64,000 nucleotides of DNA, taken from the NCBI RefSeq assembly GCF_000218685.1, contig NW_006763297.1:558001-622000 (forward strand), read 5' to 3'. Every line of letters starts with the position of its first letter. The first letter of the stretch is position 1. This DNA is from Serpula lacrymans var. lacrymans S7.9. Its lineage: Eukaryota > Basidiomycota > Agaricomycetes > Boletales > Serpulaceae. The notes under the pieces were generated by a model. It was not told the origin of the DNA. It worked only from the letters and a program-made list of their open reading frames with translations, and did no database searches. A program made the position numbers and the translations under genes. Of the stretch, positions 12,169 to 24,089 are shown in pieces.

Positions 12169-12711
12169 ATGGGCCCCTTCCTCTCCTTTTTATTCTCACC
12201 TGACGGTCGTTTCTGGATCCCCATTCTAATCCACTTTTCTGTCACCTCCACCCTCCTCCTCCTCATCTTATTTGCACCCCCACCATTTCTGATGTCACCA
12301 CTTCCTATCCGCTTCCGTTGCCGATCCGTTGACTACCACGTGCCACTGCTGATATCAGCAAAGCCCCGGCGGCCGGTCCAAATAGGGCAACAGGTCCATC
12401 TTCATGACATCGATCTACCATCATATACTATCAAAACATCGACCGCTCGTCTTGCCTGGTTGGAGCGTGGGTGGGTAGTTTTTGAGCTGGAGAAGGTTCA
12501 TCCCCTTGCGTCGCCCATGTTCATCGCTGTCCCATTCACTTGGGTACACTTATCTTTTGTCCATCGTCTTTGCTACAGCTACACCTACCACACGCTGCCT
12601 GGGACTCACTTGTTCCAAATTGGAACTACTCCTCTCCCTCCCTTGTTTGATCAGGTAGTCCAACACAACCAGTCCATTGGTAAGGCCATGGAACTGTCGG
12701 ATTTGGACTAG
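12169..12711 (+). CDS. U3 open frame of LTR-A copy 2 (180 codons from ATG)
   Basis: Same frame as in copies 1, 3 and 5. Only a few residues differ from copy 1. The ATG context is CCCACCATGG, which fits a eukaryotic start consensus well (A at -3, G at +4). Coding status is unproven. Confidence 0.3.
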   Translation: MGPFLSFLFSPDGRFWIPILIHFSVTSTLLLLILFAPPPFLMSPLPIRFRCRSVDYHVPLLISAKPRRPVQIGQQVHLHDIDLPSYTIKTSTARLAWLERGWVVFELEKVHPLASPMFIAVPFTWVHLSFVHRLCYSYTYHTLPGTHLFQIGTTPLPPLFDQVVQHNQSIGKAMELSDLD

Positions 12712-13121
12712 GTGGTGGACCGGTGGCTCCAGTTTCTTTTTCTTCAGCAGAACATTCATTTACAGTGCGATTATTTTTGATTTTTGAATCATTTTTATGG
12801 ACACATATTTTCTAGAATGCCTGACTGACAATAAAGGAACTGTGTTAATACTGATATTGTTTTGCCTTGCCCTTTTTTTACTGCATCTTCCCATGAAATC
12901 ATGATTTTCCTGCTCTCTTTTTGCTATTGGACTTTACTTTATGGCTGTACAAACCTGTGACATTACTCACAGCATTCATTGTTCTATCCCTTTCTTTTCC
13001 TTTTTTTGACAATCTTATCCTGTACTACCTACGCAGGATTTGTCAGTGTACATTCCTTCCTTCATGTTCTTTCTTATTCTTTTTGCACAGCTATACTGTG
13101 TATAGCCTACTTTTTTTTCAC

Positions 13122-13128
13122 TATATAA
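13122..13128 (+). promoter_or_regulatory. TATA box of LTR-A
   Basis: TATATAA lies ~1265 bp from the LTR start and ~540 bp from its end, followed by AACCCCTGTATTTTACC. The same element is kept in copies 1, 3, 4, 5 and 6. It marks the U3/R boundary region and supports reading the repeat as an LTR rather than a DNA transposon. The U3 open frame lies upstream of it, so this promoter would not transcribe that frame within a single LTR. Confidence 0.5.
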
Positions 13129-13948
13129 ACCCCTGTATTTTACCTTGTAAAAAACAAAACAAGAAATCAAGTCAAGACTTCTTCTCTAATCTCAAGTTCA
13201 CTACTCTGCTACTTATGATCTAGCATGGTCACAACACTTCCCACTGCTACCACTGTTAACTGCTGTCATCGTCACCCGTCACTTTTGAAGGTCATTGTCA
13301 TTCCTTTTGATTAGAGTCCTTCTGAGCACTACAGTTTGTGTGTCAGCAGCCTGCTATCACTGGGAACCTCGTTGCCTCGCCATTCTCAAACCTACCTTGT
13401 GCTATAATTAGCAAGGTAGTGCTCCGTCCATACTCGTCACAAAAGCCCCTATCTTTTATCTTCCAACTATCCCTCCTCCTCAAAACCCACACCCATACAT
13501 CTCTAGATTTTACTTTGAAGGGTTGTTATACGTACCACCCCACAAACAATCAGACCACTCCACTGTTCTAGGAGGCAAAGCCCATAAACAAGTTCCGTGG
13601 AATCTGGGAGGATTGTGTGTTTGTTTGTTTTTGTGTGTGGTTTTCTGACTGCAGTTCTCATCATCGACAACGGGTGGTGGATGCACGCTTGAAGTGTGGA
13701 AAATTAGAATTCCTAGTCCTATGGAAGGGCTATGGAGATGAGGACAGAATGTGGGAACCAGAAGCCCATCTGGACAATTCTCGTAATGCTGTTCAAGGAT
13801 TTTATTCTAAGAATCCCTCAGCTCCTAGGAAGCTTAGAGGCACGGACTCAAACCTTTTTAATTCCCTTTTTCAACCTATGTCCAAAAATTTGACCACTAC
13901 CTCCGGTACCTGGTCTTGCCTGGAAGTCAAGCCTTAGAAGGGGGGTAG

Positions 13949-14358
13949 TATTACAATCCACAATTTTTGGACCTTAAAATCTCCTTCTCCACTTTAACTT
14001 TCTTTTGTAGTTTTCACACACTGTGCCATGTGACACTTTCCATTTTGTTCAAACTCCACTTTCTTGTGGGCTTTCCTTTATTCTTAGCTACAAGTCTCTC
14101 ACGCAGTGGAAACTGGTCACACAGGCTGTGCCCTATGACATCATCAGCCATTGCCTTCATCAGCTGTATAGTACACATGTGCAAATAGTCTGTAGATGTA
14201 TATAAACCCCAATAGATCAAGGAGACTCCTCAGCAAGTCCTCCTGTCGTTTACCCACAACAAATTCAGTTCTACTTTAAGGGAGATTATCCTCTCCTCCA
14301 CTCACCACTCTCTGCTTGTCTTGTTGTGCGCCAGAGTATACAAACTTTGGTTGTTATA
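13949..14358 (+). repeat. LTR-B (degenerate 3' LTR of Gypsy-B copy 1)
   Basis: Directly follows the polypurine tract (AGAAGGGGGGTAG). Starts TATTACAATCC, a mutated TGTTACGATAAC, and ends GGTTGTTATA, a mutated GGTTGTTACA. The internal GATGACATCATCAGCC-like block and the ATATA..CCCCAATAGATC region match the other LTR-B copies. It is more diverged than the solo copies, so it is older. Confidence 0.75.
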
Positions 14359-15952
14359 GAACCCTTGTAACAAGGATTGCCACATCATCATGACTTGACT
14401 GTGGTGCAACAAATCTGTTCCCATAGTCAACAATAGTAGTAAACAGCAGCATAGAACAGATGGCAGTGATTTCTGGTGCGAGCCAGGGCTCATAACCTGT
14501 AGAAGGTCAATACTTGACTGAACTGACTAGAGTGACATGATGGTCAGAAGACTTCCTTCTTGCCACTACGTAATGTGGCTACATGTACGACGGTGGCTGT
14601 AACTACTGTAATAGTGTTGCAGACTGTAAACTACTAATGGGTACTGTACTCCAACAGGACTTAGCGTTGAGACAACAAACAATGTGCCTACTTGGCCCAA
14701 CCCTTCCGAAGAGCTCCGCCTGATTTCTCTTAGAGATGCCGCTGTGACCTAGTGTGACAAATAGTTGACAACAACATCATCGTTTCGGTTTCGTTCCGCT
14801 GCAACAAATCTTCCTTGCGCGCTTTCATTTCTACATAGACTTCTAGAGAACTAAAAATTGGAACGACTGGCGAACTTCCGAAGGCTCTAGCTTTACTGAC
14901 TGGTGAGTTATTTAGCTCCTCGCAAAAACGAATACAACAGTGGTCCAAACGATAGTATGTGCAACAACGATCTCGATCACGGATCTCATGCAGCATTACT
15001 GATATGTTGTCATTTGTCTATACATGTACATATTTACAATACTTCAAGCTTTTTCCAAGATTGCAACTTTTCACTGGGCTTCAATGCCGCGACAGAGAAC
15101 TTGCGTCTCAAGGCTGTCGAATATGGCGTGCTGAGCCAGATTGTTGCTGGCCTACCGTCATCACCGCAGACCAAAGTGGATCGTACCTCGTGCTCATCTC
15201 ATAAGTAACACTGGTATATTACGACACGCAAATCAAAACCACCATTCCAGGCAATTTAAGGATAACCTACCACGCCCCTCAGGCGAATAATGACACACTT
15301 GGGAAGAAGTTTAGCGATTGGTGTGAAAAGGCGATAAACCAACGTGCTGTTGGCGCCAAAGCAGCTGGGGGTTGGAAGTCGATATGCAACATGATTTATG
15401 TTCCAGTGTTGAGCACAGTACTGGTTTTCACCAGCCCACTATGGGTTCTATATTCACCTCATACCACGATGTTCATGTATGTTGTCACTCTTCTTTATGT
15501 AGCATTATCAAGGCATTTATCAAGGTTTCACAGAGCGCGCATTGTGTCGAGCGTCCAAAGACAGCGTGTGATGATATACGGTATGATGGGAACAATTGGG
15601 TCACCCTTGGGTCACCCACTCATATGTTCGAATTAAGCTCACGGCACCCATTACTCAGTTAGGTTAGCGCTAGACACTCTCGAGCACTTATCTATTACTC
15701 ATTTCGTGAAAATTTCCGCGATGACAAGATAAATACGAGACTTTGTAAGGTTGAGTTCATCTGACAAGTGCTCACAGCATCGTAATTCTTGACCGCCGCA
15801 GGTGTATAAAAGGTATGCTTCGCATTCGTTCTGAGTTCCATGTTCATTTGCTTGATCGATAAGAGCTTTTACTGGTTGAAGCACAAGTCGTCATTACGCA
15901 GAACCCATCTATTTCGCTGGAGTGCAGTTTAGGTTTTTGGTCGCATTTTGCC
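14359..15952. other. Unassigned region with one hydrophobic open stretch
   Basis: No gene could be identified. Around 15300-15640 on the plus strand a frame is open across KKFSDWCEKAINQRAVGAKA and then a strongly hydrophobic run (IYVPVLSTVLVFTSPLWVLY and MFMYVVTLLYVAL), which could be two membrane segments of an unknown decayed gene. The remainder shows no motif or repeat that I recognise. Confidence 0.3.
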
Positions 15953-17914
15953 ATGTCCGACTTTGGCGGTGGTCATGCGGGAGCAAGCCAGTGGGGTCCC
16001 GGACTGATAGGTGAGTCAGTTCTGGAGTGACCACGGCAGATGTCGCTTACTTTTCATTCTCTGTCAGGGTGCATAATTGCTTTGAGGTGCGTTCAAGTAC
16101 GAAGTTCTACCGTGGCATGTTTAAAGACTCAATCAAGCTGTACGCGCGTGCATTATCAGCTTATACGGTGTAGCCCTGGCGCAAACTTGGTTCTATTGGC
16201 GTGCATTCCCTCGCGATGGAAAGCATCTGAAGTATCTGGTAGGTTTTGAATTATAGATCCTTCAGCCCGAACTTAGCCCGTACCCTCCAGGTTTTACTGA
16301 TTATGTATGTATGCCAGTGGGCTGTCTATCATCGAACTTCAGCGCTTAGACTTTATTTGCTTGACCGATTTTGTTCGGTACGGCCACAGTATACTGGATA
16401 CATTACATACTTTTGGCATGGTATCCTTAAACTGGGTATATCTCATACGGGGCCGACGTGAAGTTTTCCCAGCCTCCCATTTACCATGGTCGGTCACCAA
16501 TTACGGCTTCAAGTTTATATCGCTTTGTGGACTAATCGGACCACTAAACTATACAGGCAGATGACGGCGAGTGACCCTCTCTGGTGATGTTCTCGATACT
16601 GTCTGACGCGAAGGTACTTTAGGGAGCCTTGACTCTCAGCGTAAGTCCCATTCACTGACTCCGATGGGCCTTGATGTCTCAATATGCTCTGGCTTTGGAA
16701 AGTATTTCATCCCATTCGTTGTACAGATGTGAGTTCACTAGGGCTGTTCTCGATATAACGGGTATCTGACACTCGCGCCACTTCAAGTTTTTACGGGCAT
16801 CGTGTTTGGATAAGTGAGTTCAGATGTCAATCATCTTTAGTGAATTTGAGTTATTGATATTCCCTTCTAGTCAGCGCTAAAAACCGATTACTTACAGCTT
16901 CAGTAGTAAGTCTAGTAAACGTCGATCCAAAGGCTCATACTTAATCCTTCCCGTAGGTTGCTGCAGCTTTCGTTACATTGGGTAAGATAAAGAGCAACTA
17001 CGTCTGCACGTAAAGTCTTAACCATCACGTGTGCCTAGTCCTAGGACTAGGTTAGCGTGCTCTTCTGACACTTTCTACTTGTGCACATTCTAAACCCAGC
17101 CATCCTGCCCATCAGGGTGTAACATAGCAGGGTGAGCAAGCTTTTCACGCCCTAGATATTGATATCATCTCTGACGCGCTATCGATAAGCACAATCAATG
17201 GCCCGGCGGTGCTCTTCAACACTCCTGTTGGTTATCATGGCACTTTTATCCGAGACATGTCGTCGTCTGACCTATTCCTGCCTAGCTTTACGCTGGCTCG
17301 GCATTGTCCAGCGTTATATGTGACGTGTTCATCACGGGCTCTGTCATTTTCTACTTGCGCGAAGGAAGATCAGGGATCAGACGGTAGTTATTCCATCGCA
17401 TCATCTTTATTACAACATGCGACGTACAGAACCGTTCTCAGAACAGAGACACTCGTCCAGCAAATCATCGTCATGTTCGTCAATATGGGGGTCCTCACCT
17501 GGTGGGTGTGTTAGTTTCTTTAAGAGCATTGTAAAGTCTCACGAAAGGCAGTGTTGTGTCTTTTATCACTTTTGTAATGGTGCATTCGCGTCTCGCATGC
17601 CCTACTCTTTAACGAAGTAACGTTTTTACTTGGGCAGTATATGACACCACAAGGGAAAAACTACGTTGGGACTACGACAACCATTCTCAGTAAATGTGAG
17701 GCTTCTTCTCGGGTTGCAATGAAAGAAATCCACATAGCTAATCTCACTCATCGTTGTCACCAGGCTATGTTAACTCGCTATTAGCAATGTACGTACTTTG
17801 CTTTTCGCCGCTCAACGATTTCCTCGTGAATTGACGCCAAGTAGACTGAACGCCAGACAAAGTATTCGCCGGCGGGATCGGTCAAGTGCATTTGAGCTTC
17901 CCACTCTACTGTAG
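15953..17914 (+). pseudogene. DUF6534-like seven-TM fungal membrane protein, multi-exon, decayed in the middle
   Basis: No long open frame exists, but short exons with canonical splice sites assemble into the N-terminus of this Agaricomycete family. ATG 15953-15955 opens MSDFGGGHAGASQWGPGLIG; splicing 16010/16068, 16086/16160, 16238/16291 and 16304/16390 gives GCIIALSLYGVALAQTW, FYWRAFPRDGKHLKYL and VLLIIILDTLHTFGM. Near 16410-16520 the frame needs a 1-nt correction (a 52-nt GT..AG segment), and SHLPWSVTNYG follows. The 3' part has ITGSVIFYLREGRSGIRR, a TAG at ~17374, TETLVQQIIVMFVNMGVLTW, and the family C-terminus VNSLLAILNARQSIRR created by the intron ending ~17852; stop at 17912-17914. The middle (16570-17180) is poorly preserved. 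Function of the family is unknown. It is probably a pseudogene, or I have misread some introns. Confidence 0.55.
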
Positions 17915-18557
17915 AATAGTGGCTGCTAATATGCTTTTTGGGTTGATTCGACGCCTATGTCTACTATACATTAGTGCTCTGATCTGGCCGCTGGAATGTT
18001 TGAAAGTGTAGTGGTACCAAGCAGGGCCTGAAGCGGACCTGAAGAATTTGACATGGGGGAAGTTCAGAGTCTCATGGTATATGATTCACGGATGGGCCTA
18101 TTTTTATGGCATTGCATTCAAGTCTTACTAAAAAGATAGAGGTGAATTGACTAGAGTATATTGGCTACTTTCCTGTTCCAGATCCGTTATTATGCATGCG
18201 TGCGTATCACAGCTGGTGTAGCTTCATCTCCTATTATGCATTGTTCCTCGAGCTATGAGGTGTGCATAGAGCGATACGACGATGTGATTGCAGACTGTCA
18301 AACACCCTGTTGAGCGGCGGCGATGTGGTGGACGTGCATCATACACTACTGTGTATTGCAGCCCTGGGGTCATATGTGGAAATAGTTAAATGCTTATTGG
18401 CCAAGCATAACGTGGATACGCATGTGAGATATGAATCAGTCCAGGCTCAGTCATCGATCTGATAACGATGACGCGATATGAATGTGATGAATGATGAGTC
18501 AGCAGATTGGTTTGCATAATATATCGATGGTCGCCTCGATCGAGTGAGCTGCAAACG
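17915..18557. other. Intergenic region upstream of glutathione synthetase
   Basis: About 640 bp between the DUF6534-like gene and the glutathione synthetase ATG. No TATA box near the start, repeat or gene was recognised. Base composition rises sharply in GC at the start of the next gene. Confidence 0.4.
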
Positions 18558-20467
18558 ATGTCGACCGCGTTCTCGTTCACGGACTGGCCTCCCTCGCTGT
18601 CGGACTCACAGATCGACACACTCACCCACCTGGCCACCACCTACGCACTCTCCCACGGCCTGCTCTATCTCCCCTCAGACACGCAGCCCCAGGACCCGTG
18701 CTCAGCCATCCACGCGCCCCTCTCGCTCATCCCGTCGCCGGTCCCCCGCGCGTCGTTCACCCTGGCAAAGCGCCTGCAGCACATCTACAATGACATCTAC
18801 GCGCGGATCGCGATGGACGAGGCCTTTCTGGACCGGGTGATGGGTGCGGTGGAGGGCGTGGGAAAGGCGGACGAGTTTGTGGGGACGCTGTGGCGGGGGT
18901 GGAAGGAGGTGAGGGAGGAGGGACTGGTGCAGGTGCGTGTGTGCTGGTATGAGGGGGTGGATGTGCTGACGACGGGGACAGACTCTGCAGCTCGGGCTGT
19001 TCCGGTCCGACTACCTTCTGCACGCGCCCGACGAGGCAGCACCGTCGCTGAAACAGGTCGAGTTCAACACCATCTCGTCCTCGTTCGGCCCGCTCTCGGA
19101 ACGTGCTGCTGCTCTGCACCGGTCTGTCCCGTCCACCTCCCCCGCCTGCTTACCTCATCTCCTCACAGATACCTCCACGCTGCCACCGGATACTACGGCC
19201 TGTCTCCCCACCTCACCCCCGACAACTTCCCTCCAAACACGACCACAGCTGGGCTCGCACAAGGTCTCGCAGAGGCACACAACGCCTACGCTGTACCCAC
19301 GTGCGTCGCTTCTCTTCATCTCCTCGTCTCCACGTGACCCCCGCTTCAGAGCGCAGATCCTGTTCGTAGTCCAACAGCGCGAACGCAACGTATTCGACCA
19401 ACGATGGCTCGAATACGAGCTACTACACGCGTACGTCCAGTCCACTCATTACCGAACAAGCTCAACCACCCAAGCCCAACCACCCACAGTCACGCCATCC
19501 ACGTCGTCCGCCAAACATTCGACCAGCTCGCCCACTCCATCCACATCCACCCAACCACCCGCGCCCTCCACATCACCCCTCCCTCCTCCTCCTCCCCCAT
19601 CGAGATCTCCACCATCTACTTCCGCGCAGGCTACACCCCCTCCGACTTTTCCTCCCCCACCCACTACGCCACCCGCATCGCCCTCGAACGCACCCTCGCC
19701 ATCAAATGCCCCTCCCTCCCCCTCCAGCTCGCAGGCGGAAAGAAGGTCCAGGAGGCGTTGACCCGTCACGGCCTCTTGGACCGTCTTTTGCACGGACGGG
19801 GGTACTCCGAGCATGACCTGGACGAGGTGAGGTCGACGTGGATGCACATGTGGGCTTTGGACGATCCATGCCCGCCCCCTCCCTCCTTCTTCTCAAAAGC
19901 CATTGGTGCTCGTATTCCCCTGGGTTTCGTGTGCACCGGCCGGTCATCATAAACAAGCAGACTGCCTGCCCAGGCAAGGATCTTGGATAGACCAGCCTCT
20001 CACCCGATCGCGGTTTGTGCATGATGGGCTCAACNNNNNNNNNNNNNNNNNNNNNNNNNNNNNNNNNNNNNNNNNNNNNNNNNNNNNNNNNNNNNNNNNN
20101 NNNNNNNNNNNNNNNNNNNNNNNNNNNNNNNNNNTCCGACATCCCCTCCTTCCTCGACTCCCTCCCCCCCTCCGAGCGCGAAGCCTGGATCGCGATGGAG
20201 CTCATCGACACCCCCGCCGGCGTCGGCAGCTACCTCGTGCGCGCCGCGGACGGCGGCGCAGGCGCAGGCACGGAGCGCCAGAAGACGAAGAGCGTCAAGG
20301 CGGAGGTCATCAGCGAGCTCGGCATATTCGGCTGGGCCCTCTTCGGCGCGGGGGAGGTGGTGAGCGAGGCGGAGGCCGGCTGGTTGGTCCGTACGAAGGG
20401 GACGGAGAGTAATGAGGGAGGGGTGGCGGCTGGCTTTTCCGTCTTGGACTCTGTGCTGCTCGTCTGA
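18558..20467 (+). CDS. GSH2: Glutathione synthetase (ATP-grasp), interrupted by an assembly gap
   Basis: Ligates glycine to gamma-glutamylcysteine with ATP, the last step of glutathione synthesis, in the cytosol. ATG 18558-18560 begins MSTAFSFTDWPPSLSDSQID. Exons read 18558-18932, 18991-19121, 19169-19300, 19350-19430 and 19490 onward, all with GT-AG borders and matching phases. Diagnostic motifs: QVEFNTISSSFGPL, IYFRAGYTPSDF, ALERTLAIKCPSLPLQLAGG followed by KKVQEAL, MHMWALDDP; after the gap SDIPSFLDSLPP..REAWIAMELI and a C-terminal SELGIFGWALFGAGEVV. The glycine-rich ATP-binding segment falls in the gap at 20035-20134. The ~160 bp before the gap (from ~19875) do not fit the protein and may be misassembled. 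The gene is GC-rich compared with the flanking repeats. It is probably a functional host gene. Confidence 0.9.
20035..20134. other. Assembly gap (100 N) inside glutathione synthetase
   Basis: Exactly 100 N, a conventional scaffold-gap size, so the true length is unknown. It replaces the glycine-rich loop region of the ATP-grasp domain. Confidence 0.95.
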
Positions 20468-21227
20468 TCGGGATCGACGGAGGACGGATGAGGTTTCTCG
20501 AGACGCGGACGATCGATCTGCGGTGTTTTCCTCTTTTCTTGCCTTTCTCTTCTGACGCTTCTTTTGAGTGTCCCTTTGGACGCTTGATGATCCCATTAAT
20601 CTTGGAAGGAACGAGTAGCAGCTAGACGATAGTCAACTTTATGGTGTACGACTGGGATGGGGCTATTCAGTATAGAGATGCATTGTACCATGACCGGTAT
20701 TCATCCAGTTGCACACATTGCACATGAACTTGCGACACGACACGACCAATAAGACAGCGATGGAACTTGTATATTGACTGCACTACCTGGCACCCAGAGC
20801 TCGTGTATCATCAGCCCTCCCATACCCAAAGGCGTTGACGCAACACAACACCTTCCAATGGCAGGTACGCATAGTGAACCTAGTGTAGCAGCAGCATTCT
20901 CTCGAACTAGACAGGTACAACATATACAACATCATTACAAAAAGAAAAGCTATATAAACCTCCCAAACGCAATCACCGTCGACATTTATACTACCATGAT
21001 GATACCGCGAGTAGTCGTGATGCATTGAGCCAAAGAAAAATGCCAATAAGTTACAGCAAGCGACGATACCTAGATCTCGTCTTCATCCATCCAGATCCAT
21101 CGTGAAGTCATGTCATAGAGTGTAGCGATACTAGATCCTAGTACAGCTGAAGAGAAAAACAAATAATCGGGGGGAAAGGGGGGAGAGAAGAAGACGAATT
21201 CGAAAACGAAGAGAAAGAAAGCAGGCT
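20468..21227. other. Intergenic region between convergent GSH2 and P450 genes
   Basis: 760 bp between two genes that end towards each other; it holds both 3' ends. No gene or repeat was recognised. Confidence 0.4.
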
Positions 21228-23463
21228 CTAGGATTGTCGTTTTCTCATCATAATCTCCGCCTTCCTGTTCGGGGTACAGTTCATCCCGAACCACTGATCT
21301 GCGGGCCGTACACCCTCGTCTTTCAATTTGATATCGTACGTCAGGACGAGATGCGCCATAATCGCTTTGAGCATGTTGGAAGCAAAGAACCGACCGGGGC
21401 TGTTCGCATCGCATCGCACATACCAAAGAAAAAAAAAAGCAAATAGTTATGAGAAACCCAGCTCTCCTCTCACGAGGAAGCAAACCCAAACCCAGAGGAA
21501 CAAAATCCCACTCACCACGCATGCTTTCCATACCCAAAAGTGACATATCCCACATCCGTCGAGACAAGCTGATGCTTCGTCTCCTCCCCACACTTTTCTC
21601 TCATATCCGCAAACCGAAACGGATCAAACTCACTCGCGTTGGCGTAGTTGGCCTCGTCGAGATGCGTCGATGCAGAAGCTACTGCGACATGCGTCCCAGC
21701 CGGTATGACCGTGCCATTCGAGAACGTGAACGGTTTCAACGCCTTGCGGTTCATCGAAACTATCAACCAGAAAAGGGGGGCTCGTGGGTTAGTGTACGTG
21801 TAACGCGATAGGAACTTGAAAGGAAAGTGGAGGCGGAAGCGAGAGAGAAAAAGACAATAAACCTAACATACCAAGACTCAAAGCACTCACTCTCTGAGAC
21901 TCCTTGAGAAAACTATCAATCTTTTTCAGCTTATCCATCGCAGCTTTCGTCCAGCCTTCTTCCTGCACAACCGCCTCTGCCTCTTCTCGCAGAGGCTGAA
22001 GAAGATGTGGGCGTGCAGCCAGGTGTAGAAGAGCGTGTGTGAACGACTACGATAGGATTCGTTCAAACTTCTATGAGCAGACGCAGATGTAGGACTAAAC
22101 GCTTACTGAAGATGAACTATGGAGAGACGCAAAATTCAACACCAGTACTCGGAGTGCCACCGCTCGAGCGTTTCTTTCCTCTCGAGCTTCATCTAGCAAC
22201 CAAGTGATCATGTCATTCTTTATGAAACGCCTTTTAACACTCAAAAAAAAAAAGGAAACCCGCTAACGCAGGGGCAGATTGTGCAACTCACCGGTTTATC
22301 AGCCCATTCTTCGCCATGCTCTTCAATGTCCCGCAAGCGATCATCGACGATGGGTCTAATATATTCTGTACAGCGCTCGATGCTGTTGGGTGTATTCGTC
22401 AACAAACGTCCAAAAAACCTGTGAACAAAGAGAGAGAGAAAGTTAAAAAAAGATGAAAACTGGTATCACTAACATCAACAAAAAGTCATTCACGGTTTTA
22501 TAAAGTTCGGGAGTAGATTAACGATACTGGCACATACGATCACTTGCACGGCAAATTTTACGTGTAGATCTGCAAATTCCTGAGATCTGCCTTCAAAGAC
22601 CCATTTCAACATGTCAGGGGCTAAGGGCAGGGCAGTAACTTTGTTTTTTTGATACGCACATAAAGGCAAACCAACAATCAGACGGTTACTCGTCCGACAT
22701 GTGATGTTTAACATAGAGCTGTAAGCTGGAACGTTCACCCATTCTATCCCAGCCAGGGCTCTATTTTAAGTTTATGGCCGCAAGGCGGAAATTAACGTAC
22801 CATTTCCATCTAAAGGTATAATATCATTGCAGGCGTGGACTATTTCATCTTGCATGTCGGCAAAAAGAGCAGGCATATTCCGAGTCAGCTGCGTCCGAAT
22901 GACTGGGATGTGATATGGGTTTCTCTGAGCTTCTAGCCCAAACGTATATTCTACCTGCAAAATCTGAGCGGCCAAAACAAAACATTAATAAAAAATAAAA
23001 TGTGAGCATAGTTCTGAAGGATGGAGAGGTCGGACACGGACATCATCGACGGCTTCCTGGAGGGAGAGCTCGTCATCTGCTACTTTTCGCATCTCATCGA
23101 TAAGCTGTGATCCGGTGGCTATAACCATCCATCGATCCATCAGCGGAATTTTGAATAGCCCGCCCTTGTACTATGACAACCATGGTTGTCAGCGTGGCCA
23201 GGGAGAGGACAAAAGAGAAAGACAGACTTTGTCGTAGCCCTCCTGCATCATTCCTCGAGCATCGAGGATGAATCTGATAGCTCCGATATACGATAAGAGT
23301 GGCCCTGATGGCCCGACGGTTGGTATTTTGCTGAGCTAGGGGGACGTGAGGATGAGGCGATGTGGTCAGCAGGGAGAGAGCTCACGTCAGACCGCCTAGA
23401 CCGCGGGAACAAAAAGGCCAGCAAAAGGGCGACGACGAGGGTGCAGAAGATGGGGCCAGGCAT
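21228..23463 (-). CDS. Cytochrome P450 monooxygenase, membrane-anchored, multi-exon
   Basis: Haem-thiolate monooxygenase of the fungal microsomal type. The ATG at 23461-23463 is chosen because it opens a classic signal anchor (PGPIFCTLVVALLLAFLF) followed by basic residues; a longer N-terminus from 23577 looks unstructured. Then come LSKIPTVGPSGPLLSYIGAI (~23240-23340), KGGLFKIPLMDRW, a long alpha-helical core over several short exons, the ExxR helix in KKIDSFLKESQR (~21900-21950), and VSMNRKALKPFTFSNG with DEANYANASEFDPFRFAD. The haem loop FGYGKHACPGRFFA is complete: the Cys codon is split by an intron (donor GTGAGT, acceptor CGAACAG). Stop at 21228. About eight or more introns. Substrate and CYP family cannot be read from the sequence. 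Likely functional. Confidence 0.85.
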
Positions 23464-24089
23464 GAAGAGGGGATATCCAGGTGTGTCAAGGGAGGAGGAG
23501 GGAGGAGGAGGGCATTTAGCATTTGCATTCCCAGGGGTGCCATCGTATTTATGTCGGGGAAAGCAACGAGGTAACAAGTGAGATTTTAGCTTTTTCGCTC
23601 CGGTTAGATTAGATAGAAACCCGAGCTGTGGCGCAGAGCATGTCTGGAAGAAGGTTTTAGGTCCAACCTCTCCGTCTGCATCATGTAAGCAGCGACGTGT
23701 CAGACATAATAGAGGCTCGACTTACATTGTTACCTTGCATACCGAGCATGATATCGAGCGTAATACTGCGGCCATTATCACATCCATACCGGAAAATCCA
23801 GGAATAAGCTCAGCACCGCCTGGAATCGTGTAAGCCTGTGCGACCTCCCATCGATATCGGCCTCATCGTTGTATTCCGTGCAAGTGACTCCGTCTTTCTG
23901 TGTTCTCGTGCCAGCGCTTCTCTGTACTTACTTGTGACCCAATTACAAGCAAGGTGCAAAAAAAGACGGAAGAAGCGGAAACTGAGCTCTTCATTAATAC
24001 GATGCCGAGAAGCCGGTGGGACCATGGATTCCCACGGGGGCTGAACATTTAACGAGCCACGGTGTCTCTCGAGGAGACCCAATTCTCTA
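23464..24089. other. Intergenic region upstream of the P450
   Basis: Holds the P450 promoter region and, on the minus strand, possibly eroded 3' exons of the cystathionine gamma-synthase fragment. Nothing else was recognised. Confidence 0.35.

Larger units (their letters stand above)
11858..13669 (+). repeat. LTR-A copy 2 (solo LTR) inside Gypsy-B copy 1
   Basis: Starts TGTCATGCACC and ends TCATCGACA. Flanks ATGG (11854-11857) and ACGG (13670-13673) are a 4-bp target duplication with one change. Removing the insert restores the same spacing as the uninterrupted Gypsy-B copy at ~61300. The U3 region carries an open frame (12169-12711), and TATATAA lies at 13122-13128. Confidence 0.85.
11603..13936 (+). 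pseudogene. Gypsy-B copy 1: integrase C-terminus and chromodomain, split by LTR-A
   Basis: 3' end of a Ty3/Gypsy chromovirus-type pol. Homology to the minus-strand copy at 61041-63290 starts near 11603 with LKLKDRQSRKLTKKWTGPY. A TGA at ~11723-11725 is immediately followed by ATGAGG (MRVVPTVN..CVKPYKG). After the LTR-A insertion (11858-13669) the frame resumes as a chromodomain: KCGKLEFLVLWKGYGDEDRM, then WEPEAHLDNSRNAV, the conserved aromatic cage region of this class. It ends LEVKP-stop at ~13936, followed by an AGAAGGGGGG polypurine tract and the 3' LTR-B. The chromodomain directs integration to marked chromatin in related elements (family knowledge). 5' truncated, so dead. Confidence 0.85.

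Noticed and set aside
18757..19847. Long minus-strand open frames opposite glutathione synthetase
   Set aside because: They are shadows of a GC-rich coding strand (Pro/Arg/Gly-rich, no motif); the plus strand has exons with matching phases and family motifs.
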